Below are positions 46,485 to 56,111 of a DNA stretch of 64,000 nucleotides, in pieces. The first letter of the stretch is position 1; each line of letters starts with the position of its first letter. Below the pieces are notes generated by a model. It was not told the DNA's origin and searched no databases. It worked only from the letters and a program-made list of their open reading frames with translations. The stretch is taken from contig CAUYUJ010014192.1 in NCBI GenBank assembly GCA_963575745.1, forward strand, positions 72,501-136,500. Direction: 5' to 3'. The stretch is from Prorocentrum cordatum (Eukaryota; Sar; Dinophyceae; Prorocentrales; Prorocentraceae). The position numbers and the translations under genes are program-made.

Positions 46485-46504
46485 GTTGCCATTTTGGTTT
46501 GTAG
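46485..46504 (+). other. SL relic heading unit G
   Basis: GTTGCCATTTTGGTTTGTAG; leader boxes at 46520 and 46606; ATG at 46690. Confidence 0.65.
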
Positions 46505-46519
46505 TGATGACGCGTGCCT

Positions 46520-46621
46520 GTGAGCTTGGCTCGGGCAGCAGCAATCGGTGGTGTCCACGAGCATTTCTCAGTGCCCGTGGGTTCTAACCGTGTATCATTT
46601 TCGCTGTGAGCTTAGCTCCGC
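46520..46621 (+). promoter_or_regulatory. Two leader boxes, unit G
   Basis: GTGAGCTTGGCTCGGGC at 46520 and GTGAGCTTAGCTCCGC at 46606, before ATG 46690. Confidence 0.4.
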
Positions 46622-46689
46622 ACGGACGCTCGGTCTTCCAACACCGCCAAGTGCCTCCTTTTCTTCCGAGTGTTCGCGTGAAGCTGGGG

Positions 46690-47487
46690 ATGTCTGCACC
46701 TCCAGAAGTACCAGAAGCCGCTCCGATGTATCGAGGCCAATCGGAGGACCAGGTGATTGGGCACGTAAGCTACGTGATCGAGTTGCAGGAGACGAATCTG
46801 CAGAGGAGCCGCGAGGTGACGACAGAAATATTGAAGGTACTCGAGGCACAGATGGACACCCTGAAGGCCTCCAGGCTGCAGCTGACGACGTGCTCGACTC
46901 GCAGCGCCATGGTCAAAGCGCAGACGACGCAGGAGATCTACATGGTAGCGGAGAACATTCGTACCATCGAGAACCAGGTCCAAGGAATCACGGCAAGCCT
47001 GGGAAAGCTGATCGAGGCCCACGGGACGTTGAAGTACCAGTCGGAGCTCCCCCTCATCTGGCCATCGGCCAAATATTACATGATGCCGCAAGCCGACGAG
47101 ACGAATATCACGAAGGAGATCGAGTTCAAGCTGAGGGTGGCGCGTCGCGAGGAGATCGCTAAGGACCAACACAAAGATATCTTCGATGTTGCGGCATCCT
47201 GCAGAGAGCTCCGCGACGGGCGGCAGGCTCTAGAGGGAGGAAACCCGGCCTGGGACAAGAACAAGCCAGAGACGTGGCATGCCTACGGATGGAAAGATTA
47301 TGAGGTGTGGCCCGACTACGACAGCGTAAACACCTCGCAGGTTCAGATTCCCGAGATGCCAGAGAAGCTGGAGGACACCTGGCCTCCTCCAGTGGGCTAC
47401 GCGAAACGCAAGATGGAGCTAGGCAAGAGGATGGAAACCATCAGGGGAACAATTTCGGCAGCCTCATCGTCAGGAGAGCCACAATAA
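46690..47487 (+). CDS. Coiled-coil protein, unknown function
   Basis: Intact 265-aa frame from ATG (MSAPPEVPEAAPMYRGQ) to TAA. Residues about 25-120 form a long heptad-like helix (ELQETNLQRSREVTTEILKV, QIYMVAENIRTIENQV type), then a short region with PLIWPSAKYYM, an acidic/basic helix, and a Trp/Pro-rich C-terminal part (WHAYGWKDYEVWPDYDSVN). No signal peptide or catalytic motif. Intronless and SL-headed like the zinc-finger gene; the two share the double leader-box layout. Confidence 0.7.
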   Translation: MSAPPEVPEAAPMYRGQSEDQVIGHVSYVIELQETNLQRSREVTTEILKVLEAQMDTLKASRLQLTTCSTRSAMVKAQTTQEIYMVAENIRTIENQVQGITASLGKLIEAHGTLKYQSELPLIWPSAKYYMMPQADETNITKEIEFKLRVARREEIAKDQHKDIFDVAASCRELRDGRQALEGGNPAWDKNKPETWHAYGWKDYEVWPDYDSVNTSQVQIPEMPEKLEDTWPPPVGYAKRKMELGKRMETIRGTISAASSSGEPQ

Positions 47488-48237
47488 GCACAAGATGATG
47501 AGAGAGAAGAGGATGGAGTTCGTGGTCGGAGAGAGGGAATCACAGAGTCGTCATGTGGATCGTGCACAATGGCGGAGACTACATGTACTTGAACATATGG
47601 TCTGTGGTGATGGTGTACTCGCACTCGAATTGAGAGTGCGTGTGTTGAGTGAGTGGGTGTTGTGCCCCTCCTTCCTTGCTCTAGAGAAGGGGCACGGCCT
47701 GGGTATGTGCCCTGTCTCCTGATCGTGACTGCGAACGCCACCCTGCGTCCATGCATCATCATCTGCAGAATCATCACTTCTTGAACATCCTGTGCGTCAT
47801 TCAACAATGCATCGTCCAAATTCGAATGTACACGACATCGTGCGTCACATCGATCAGTTGGTGCAGCACCCGTGATGTCAGACCACATCGCATCCTTGAC
47901 CTTCTCATCATACGTATCAGTCCAGAGCCTACATCATGTCAAATCAACACATGAGTGGAAACGAGGCCACCTAGGGTGCCGTAGAGTCTCGTGTCGTTGC
48001 GGAGGTGAGTGATCCGCGTCGTAGATCTGGTTGTTGCATATAGTGCGTTAGTCGTGGATTGTGGCGCACGTACGGTCCGTGCCCGCCTAGTTGGTGTATT
48101 GTTGCGAGCCGCGGGCTCGAGTGGAGCGCGCCTGTGATATCATCGGTAGTGAGCGTAGCTCAGCCGTTGATCACTCACCTGTTCCGTGTCCATCTCTTTT
48201 AGTGAGGTGGCCAATCCTCCAGCGCGGGACTCGGGCC
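47488..48237 (+). other. Spacer and leader before the RPA-like gene
   Basis: Mixed, GC-poorer sequence with no gene. A leader box GTGAGCGTAGCTCAGCC lies at 48149-48165, but no SL relic could be recognised upstream. Confidence 0.5.
48149..48165 (+). promoter_or_regulatory. Leader box before the RPA-like gene
   Basis: GTGAGCGTAGCTCAGCC, 72 bases before ATG 48238. The identical 17-mer occurs inside the helicase frame at 38957-38973. Confidence 0.4.
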
Positions 48238-50397
48238 ATGTCCACTCCGACCTTCCTCGAGGCTGCGGAGGCGTCTTTCGACAACATTGCTGTGCAAGCG
48301 GACGGCGCGGCAGAGAAAGCTATCTTGAAGCCTGGCGTTGAGGGTTCGCATGTGTTCCTGGAAGGGTGTCGCGCGGATGGCGCGAGTAGCGGTGTAAGTG
48401 CCGAAGCGGTTACAGTGGAGTCGCTGAAGAAGATTTTCGAGTGCAAGGGCTGGCCTTCCGACAAATCGTTTAGCATGGCTGATTTGACAACGCTGCTCCA
48501 ATCGTTGGATGATGCAGGCTCTGGCGGCGAGGACATGGCTGTAGACATCTCCACTTTGGTGGATGATCTGCATACTCGAGTGGCGGCGAAGGAATTCCCG
48601 CTCATTCGCCCGATAGAGTTGCGAGCGGACGACGAGCAGAATGCCGCCGAAGAAGCCATGAGTCTCGTGGAGAAGCTGGATGCTGTCCAAATTCAGAGCT
48701 ACATTGATTATCATAAATAGCAGCATTTCAAGAATAGTCCTGGTGATCCAGCGACGTCAATTGACGAGGAGCATGCTCAGTGGGCCCTCAATTTTTATTA
48801 CAAGCACGTGTGTGATTTTCTCGCAAAGCATTCGCTCGATTCCAGGACATTTGCTCACCGGTTTGCCCAGTCAACGTTCGTCCCGCTGATCTCCCCGCAG
48901 TCCATCGGCGACGGAGAGAAGAAAGTTTTCGCTCGAGATGCCGCGTCGGCTATGAGGCCTGAATGGTTGGAGTTGCTGGACACGAATGCGTGGTCAGCTT
49001 GGGAGGAGATGGCTGAAGTCGTCGAACTCAGCGGGGCGGACGTTCAGGATAACTTCAGGGAGGTTTTGGAGGAGGACTACTTTCGCATTGTGCGCGAGAC
49101 CTGCGATGCGGGTGCGCGCCAGAACGCAGAGACTGGCTTGGGCGCGCCCGCGGCGTTTCGGCCGATGGTGGACCCCGGCTTCGGAGTTTCCGCAGACGAA
49201 GCTTCCGAGCGTAAAACACTCCTTCTGAAGGCCTCAGCGACTGATCACACTTTCGCCGTGACGGGTGTCACGGAGCAATATGCCAAATTTGTGCAATCGC
49301 GCACGGCCAAGCAGAGGAAAATGCTACCATCGGAGCCTCCTGAAAAATTTGCGGCATCTCGGTACTACGCTTTGTTGCGGCAAAGCGTATCGGAGGTTCG
49401 TCCTGAGAACTCTGCTCCTCGACATGCTGAGGAGAGCGCCGTGACTCATGGATCGATACAACTTTCGGATGCGGCGTCGCCTTCTGGTTTGCGTGGCATT
49501 GATCTGATTCTCTCGGGGCAGGCGTTTGGTCCGACTTCGTCGACGTCCGAAGAGGTATTCCACAAATCTGCGCTGGCAATTCTCCAGTCTTCCGAGGAGG
49601 GTGGCAGGTGTCATTTTCAGGGCGTCGTGGTTGCATGCGACGCCAGTCCTCGCGATGTACATTACGCAGACGGGTCTCCGCGGAAGCGCAAGGACCCGTC
49701 TTCGGAAGGGAAGGCGGCCGACGTGGTCATGGTGGACAAGACGGGGCCCATCAGCGTGTGCTTATGGGGTGACGCCGCTGAAGATATCTGCAGCATCTGG
49801 CGCGCTGTACAGGAGCGTCGGCATCGGGGCGATGTTGCTCCATGCGTCGTGGACCTGTCTAAGGTTCGCATCCAGGGGGCGGGGAAGAACAATTGGAACG
49901 GGGAGTTGCTGACGCGGATTCGTGCACTGACGTCGATCGAAGCTGTTGGCGGGGAGATGGGCACGACCGTGCAGGTTCTGTCTGGGCCGGCGTCGGAGAA
50001 TCTCATCAAGATGAGTTATGCGGTTCCATCTTCGGATTGTTGCGTTTCCGTGTTTCGATCTCTCCGCAACAAATTGAACCCTCCATTCCGGTTGCCGGTG
50101 AAAGGTAAAGTCATGGATCTGCAGTCTTTGGAGATGTCGCAAGGGGGGGACGCAAAACGCATATTTGATATAGTGGACAACAGCGGCCTCTACTTCACTT
50201 GCTGCGCCATGAAGCACAATGCGGAGTCCCAGGCGCTGCGGAATTTCCAGGACGTCGTGGTCTACTACGGGACAGGCCGCGCGGCCATTGGCAATTCCAA
50301 GGGTATGCTTTATCTTTTGAAGGATGCGATGATAATCCCTATCGGCCAGCCTGCTGTGTTGGGCACTGCGAAAACCAAGCAACTTACTATTCAGTGA
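48238..50397 (+). CDS. RPA-like OB-fold protein with an in-frame TAG
   Basis: ATG after CGGGCC; one frame to stop 50395, broken only by TAG at 48718-48720 (YIDYHK / QHFKNSPGD). Without the stop the protein is about 718 aa. The first 160 residues are acidic and helical. In the C-terminal half two segments look like OB folds of replication protein A: one with CHFQGVVVACDASP, VVMVDKTGPISVCLWGDAA and DVAPCVVDLSKVRIQG, and one with RIFDIVDNSGLYFTCCAMKH followed by QDVVVYYGTGRAAIGNSKGM. The pattern of a strand-rich segment with D-x-(T/S)-G turn and a Trp/Cys-rich strand fits RPA70 DNA-binding domains. The TAG may be read through, lie in a short intron, or mark decay. Confidence 0.6.
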
Positions 50398-51895
50398 AAT
50401 GCGCCGCTTCGGTGCAACTACTTCGGCGTGGCTGTGGGCAGCGCGTGCGTTGAGAGTCAGCGTGTATTATCGTGTGCGGCAAGGTGGTCGCCGTTATTTT
50501 CTCGTGTTCTGCGTGTATACTGTGTTCTTGGGACTGCGAGGTAGTGGGCTCAGATGGTGTACGGTGTCTCCTCCAGTAGTGGTGATGGGAATCTGTATCA
50601 CTCAGGATGTGACGGTGCTATATCTGATTGCTTCTGTGCACAGCGAGGCTGGACATAGGATGTTGCGTGAAAGGGGTATGTGGTGGCTGTCTACGCGTCG
50701 TGGACTTCGGTATGTAGCCAATGGTGGATATGTCTCTATACCCATCCTCCGAGGCGCTTCGAGTACATGGGTGCTTTGGGTTCTGCTTACTGTACTCTGT
50801 GGTGGTGATAGGTACTTTGGGAAGTGATGGTGATGTTGACTTTTCTCAGATACGGTTCATTGGTTGGATTACCTTGTGATGTAGCACTCCTTCAGTGCTG
50901 GGCGACATCGCTGCTCGTGGACCCCCGATTGATCTACACGTGTGAGAACGTCGAGATCTCTTGCTGCGCACCTGCCTGAGCACCTGAGCACCGCGGCCCG
51001 TGCAAACACATATGTGTTCTCCTCATAGTTCTCCCCCTCGGCCTCTGCGTCGGTTCAGTCGTTTGATTCATGGTTCTGGGATGCCGCTTTGCTTGGGCTT
51101 TGGATTCTTTGCCAGCTCTTGTCAGATTGCCGTCGGTGGTGGCTCCAAGGTCGCCTCTGTTGGTGCATGCATTTTCTTCTTGTTCCTATCGGGTGCAGTA
51201 GTTGCGCCTTGGCTTGGGGTTTCATTATTGCTGGTTCCAGGGAGCTCTGATAACGGAGGGAGATTCAGAAGGGAGTGTGAGAGAAGGTGGGGTCCAGAAG
51301 AGCTATGTCTCGTTGGGGTCGAAGACAACGAGGGCCAGCATGTGTGGCTCTGCCTTTTTAAATTCCATTCCGACGTTATTCTATGTTGCGTGGAGGCTGT
51401 CGGGAAGAACAGGACAAATTCGCCCTGCACAGGGAGAAGAAGACAGAGCTCACGCAAGAGGTAGGTTCTTCTGTGCGTCGCAGATATGGGAGTCGTACCT
51501 CTCCCCGTGATGTGAGTCGTTATGGCCTTTCGTCTTTCCTGGTGTGAGTCCTTCAGGCACATCGTGGTGTGTGAGTTGCTCGGGCTCTTCGTGGTGTGAG
51601 TCGTTCGGGCTTTTCGTACTGGAGTGCGTCGTTCGAGCTCCTTTTGGTGTGTGAGTCGTTCGGGCTCCTCTTGGTGTGAGACGTTCGGGCCCATCGTCCT
51701 GGTGTGAATCGTTCGGGCGCGTCCCTGCGTGTGGGTTGCTCGGGTTCCTTGCGACGTGAATCGTTCGTGCCCGTCGTCCTGGCGTGAGTCGTTGGGACCC
51801 CTCTTGGTGTGTGAGTCCTTCGGGCTTGTCGTGGTGTGAGTTGTTGGTGTGTTTTTACCTAACAGCGAAGATTGATTACCTAACAGCTTGTTCTG
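50398..51895 (+). other. Spacer with TTCGGGC minisatellite
   Basis: 50,400-51,480 is mixed sequence with short open frames that lack support. 51,500-51,850 is the sense TTCGGGC/GTGTGAGTC minisatellite seen 3' of units A to C. Confidence 0.5.
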
Positions 51896-52350
51896 ATAGG
51901 TTTCTAGTGGTCTCAAAAGAGAGCAGCAGATGACTCCACAAGGGGGTCTGGGCGGGTGCCGGACAGGGTGCCGCAGAAGTCGTTTTAAGCCAACAGTCAC
52001 ACACTTCGTGCTCTTCGACCTCCCAGAACTCCATTCCCAGGCCACATTTTGGATGCCCGGAGCCAACTGTAGGCCACTTCGTGCTCTTCGACTTCCCAGA
52101 ACTCCATTCCCGGGCCACATTTTGGATGCCCGGAGCCAACTGTAGGCCACTTCGTGCTCTTCGATTCCCCAGAACTCCATTCCCGGGCCACATTTTGGAT
52201 GCCCGGAGCCAACTGTAGGCCACTTCGTGCTCTTCAAGTTCCCAGAACTCCATTCCTGGGCATGATTTTGAATGCCCGGAGCCAACTGTAGGCCACTTCG
52301 TGTTCTTCTAGTTCCCAGAACTCCATTCCTGGGCCACATTTTGAATGCTG
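51896..52350. repeat. 73-bp satellite array 1 with unique head
   Basis: A 120-base head (TTTCTAGTGGTCTCAAAAGA and following) leads into about five copies of a 73-bp unit containing CCCAGAACTCCATTCCCGGG. Copies start at 52022, 52095 and 52168, exactly 73 apart. On the minus strand the unit has no stop in any frame. Confidence 0.9.
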
Positions 52351-52690
52351 AGGCAGGCTGATGCTGCGGCCGAGGCAGGCTGAGGCTGAGGCAGGCTGAG
52401 GCTGAGGCCGAGGCTGAAGGCAGACTGAGGCTGAGGCTGAAGCAGACTGAGGCTGAGGCTGAGGCAGGCTGAGGCTGAGGCTGAGCAGGCTGATGCTGAG
52501 GCAGGCTGAGGCTGAGGCTGAGGCTGATGCAGGCTGAGGCTGAGGCAGGCTGAGGCTGAGGCCGAGGCTGAAGGCAGACTGAGGCTGAGGCTGAAGCAGG
52601 CTGAGGCTGAGGCTGAGGCAGGCTGAGGCTGAGGCAGGCTGAGGCTGAGGCTGAGGCAGGCTGAGGCTGAGGCTGTGACTGCGACTGCCG
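52345..52690. repeat. (GAGGCT)n degenerate repeat
   Basis: GCTGAGGCTGAGGCAGGCTGAG type sequence between the two satellite arrays; yields Ser/Ala/Gln/Leu-rich false frames. Confidence 0.9.
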
Positions 52691-52835
52691 TTGCCGCTGC
52701 GACTGTCATCGCGAATGCGACTACGACTGCGAGAACAGCAGAATTCTACAACTGGATTTTCATTTGAATCTGAAGGGGAATGCTTTCAGATATGCTTCTA
52801 CATATCGTTGTTAGGTTGCTTTGCCGGGATAATAG

Positions 52836-53495
52836 GTTTCTAATGGTCTCAAAAGAGAGCAGCAGATGACTCCACAGGGGGGTCTGGGCGGGTGCCGGAC
52901 AGGGTGCCGCAGAAGTCGTTTTAAGCCAACAGTCACACACTTCGTGCTCTTCGACCTCCCAGAACTCCATTCCCGGGCCACATTCTGAATGCCCGGAGCC
53001 AACTGTAGGCCACTTCGTGCTCTTCGACTTCCCAGAACTCCATTCCCGGGCCACATTTTGAATGCCCGGAGCCAACTGTAGGCCACTTCGTGTCTTCGAG
53101 TCCCCAGAACTCCATTCCCGGGCCACATTTTGAATGCCCGGAGCCAACTGTAGGCCACTTCGTGCTCTTCGAGTTCCCAGAACTCCATTCCCGGGCCACA
53201 CATTTTGAATGCCCGGAGCCAACTGTAGGCCACTTCGTGCTCTTCGAGTTCCCAGAACTCCATTCCCGGGCCACATTTTGAATGCCCGGAGCCAACTGTA
53301 GGCCACTTCGTGCTCTTCGAGTTCCCAGAACTCCATTCCCGGGCCACATTTTGAATGCCCGGAGCCAACTGTAGGCCACTTCGTGCTCTTCGAGTTCCCA
53401 GAACTCCATTCCCGGGCCACATGTTGAATGCCCGTAGCCAACTATAGGCAACTTCGTGCTCTTCGACTTCCCAGAACTCCCATTCCTTGGCCATA
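52836..53495. repeat. 73-bp satellite array 2 with the same head
   Basis: Repeats the head of array 1 almost exactly (52840-52940), then about seven or eight 73-bp units, more homogeneous than array 1. Some units differ by one or two bases, which changes the frame that is read. Confidence 0.9.
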
Positions 53496-53511
53496 TTTTC
53501 AGCAGGGGCAA

Positions 53512-54470
53512 GAGCACGACGAGGAGGAGGACGAGCAAGACCAGGAGGACGAGGACGAGCAGGAGCAGGACGAGGAGCAGGAGGAGCAGGAGAAGAAGGA
53601 CGAGCAGGAGGAGGAGGAGGACGAGCAGGAGGAGGAGGACGACCAGGAGGAGGAGGACGACCAGGAAGAGGAGGAGGAGGAGGAGGAGGAGGGAGGAGGA
53701 GGAGGAGGAGGAGGAGGAGGAGAGGGCGAGGGGGGGAGGACTACCAGAGGAGGAGGAGGGTAGGAGGAGGAGGAGGGGAGGAGGAGGAGGAGGAGGAGGA
53801 GGAGGAGGAGGAAGAGGAGGAGGAGGACGAGGAGGAGGAGGAGGAGGAGGAGGACGAGGAGGAGGAGGGGGGGGGAGAGCACCAGGAGGAGGAGAACGAG
53901 GACCACCAGGAGGAGGAGGAGGAGGAGGAGGAGGAGGAGGAGGAGGAGGAGGAGGAGGAGGAGGAGAGAACACCAGGAGGAGGAGGACGAGCAAGACGAG
54001 GAGGACGAGAACGAGGGCGACCAGGAAGAGGAGGAGGAGGAGGAGGAGGAGGAGGGGAGGGGGAGGACTACCAGGAGGAGGAGGAGGAGGAGGAGGAGGA
54101 GGAGGAGGAGGAGGAGGAGGAAGAGGAGGAGGAGGACGAGGAGGAGGAGGAGGAGGAGGACGAGGAGGAGGAGGTGGGGGGAGAGCACCAGGAGGAGGAG
54201 AACGAGGACCACCAGGAGGAGGAGGAGGAGGAGGAGGAGGAGGAGGAGGAGGAGGAGGAGAGAGCACCAGGAGGAGGAGGACGAGCAAGGAGAGGAGGAC
54301 GAGAACGAGGACGAGCAGGAGGAAGAGGAGGAGGAGGAGGAGGAGGAGCAGGAGAAAGAGGAGGAGGAGGAGGAGGAGGAGGAGGAGGAGGAGGAGCAGG
54401 AGAAAGAGGACGAGCAGGAGGAGCACGAGGACGAGCAGGAGGAGGAGGAGGAGGACGAGCAGGAGGGGAG
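53512..54470. repeat. Purine tract of about 950 bp (GGA/GAC/GCA)
   Basis: Plus strand is almost pure G and A with scattered C. Contains internal duplications, e.g. the AGCACCAGGAGGAGGAGAAC stretch at about 53878 and 54184. No gene. Confidence 0.95.
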
Positions 54471-56072
54471 GGCGGCCGGCTGCCCCGGCCGGCTGCCCCG
54501 ACCGGCCGCGCTTGCGCCCGGCCGCGGAGCGCGGTCAAGGGAAGGGGGCGGGGGCGGGCGGTCAAGGTTGATACCCACTCCTCGCTCGTTCCACTGCCTG
54601 CTCGCAGCAGTGGCACCAGCACATGCACAAGAGATTCCTGCATGAACTGTTGTACTTGCATATCTGATGGCCTTCGGCCAAGGTCGTGCGCACCAGGGCT
54701 CTGAGGAAGGCCCCCTAAGCTCGAGACGCTTCGAATGCTTTGTAGTTTCCTCGTAGCCTCCTTTCCATGCCTCTGTAGCTTCCACGCACTCCTGCGTCGC
54801 CGAGTTTCTTCTTGCAGCGTCCTTGTCGTGTCGCGGGGTGCGTTTGCGCCACTTCGGTGTTGCTGCGCCTTGAGACGTGGCTCTGCAGCTTCTTCGTCTC
54901 ATCGGGGACTCCAGCGTCACCGAATTTGGTCCCGTATTGTGCTTGTCGTTCCAGGTCGTGCGTACGCGCGCAGAATGTTTCTCTGCAGCGCCCTCGTCGC
55001 ATCAGGATCTCCAGCGTCGCAGAATGTATCCTTGTAGCGCCTCTTCTTCCAGGGCGGCGTGGTCCTGAGTCGCCGCGGACGACTCGCCGCGGACGGTTCC
55101 ATTCGATTCCACGGGCGATCGTGCGCATGTAGTTTGCCACGCGCCTGCGCGCGCGGAGAGGGCCTGGGCGCCCTGTCGCCTGCGGGCGACCGCGCGGGTT
55201 AGTCCCCGCAAAAGCCAAAGAGGGCATTTCCACACGCCGGGTAAAGCCTAAAAGGGCTTTCGTCTGCCTGATCCTTGCCCCCCGCTTTCCTTCTTCTTCT
55301 TTCATCGAAGTCAGAACCCCCGCCCCCTATGACGTCCTCCGCTGGCCTGGGTGGTCTACTCAGGTCGCGGGGGGGGATAGGGGGGGGGGTCGTTGCCACG
55401 GCTGGTGCCTCGTTTTCATGACGGGGAGGGGGGGGTGCACCGTTCCCTCGGATGGGCACATCCCCCCCTCCAAGGGCCTCCGAGCCCTCCCTCTCCGTCC
55501 TTTTCTTCTCCCTTATCCTTCCCTCCCTCGCGGTTTTCGAAGCCTTTGGCGTCTCCGCCCGCCAGAGCGGGGATCTCGACCCCCCAATGGGATTCGTGGA
55601 GCGGGGGGGGCCTTGAGAGGCCGAAGCATTTTTTGGGGCGGGGGGGGCTGCCCCGTTCCCTCGGATGGGCACAGCCCCCCCCTCGCCGGCCTCCTCTCCT
55701 TGATCCCTCCTCCTAACGTAACGCGCCCGCTTTAAGTTAGTGCATATGATACATCGACATCCTGGGGACCGACCTTGCTTTCCTGGCGGTAGTCTGGCGA
55801 GATCTGCTGGTTGTTGGAGGAAGTAAATGTGATCGGGGCCCACGGCTTTATACAATTGCGTTTAGTTATGTAAGCGGCTCCGCCGTTCCGCCCCTCAGGC
55901 GCCCGCTTCGGGAAGGCGCGACTCAAAGGCTGGTCATTGACGTTCATTGCCCACCCACGAGCACCACGCCGGCGCGCAGCAGGCATCACCCTCACCATCG
56001 TCATCATCTGCCTCGTTAACATCATGACGACTGCTGCGCTGGCTCGAGTGTGCCCCCGTTGCTCGCCCCGAC
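54471..56072. other. Spacer before the Helitron
   Basis: GC-rich CCGGCCGGCTGCCCC palindromic repeats at 54475-54510; a degenerate repeat with CTCCAGCGTCGC at 54780-55050; a duplicated element CCGTTCCCTCGGATGGGCAC at about 55440 and 55653, flanked by G runs on one side and C runs on the other. No gene supported. Confidence 0.5.
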
Positions 56073-56111
56073 TTGTGCCGCGGCGGCGTCTGGTTGCGCG
56101 CGGCCGGAGTC

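Noticed and set aside
51876-53495. CRISPR array
   Set aside because: Repeats are directly adjacent with no unique spacers, and the context is eukaryotic.
53487-54704. Very long open frames rich in Gly/Arg/Glu (plus) or Leu/Pro/Ser (minus)
   Set aside because: They come from the GGA-type purine tract, which has no stop codon in most frames. Six overlapping frames are open at once.
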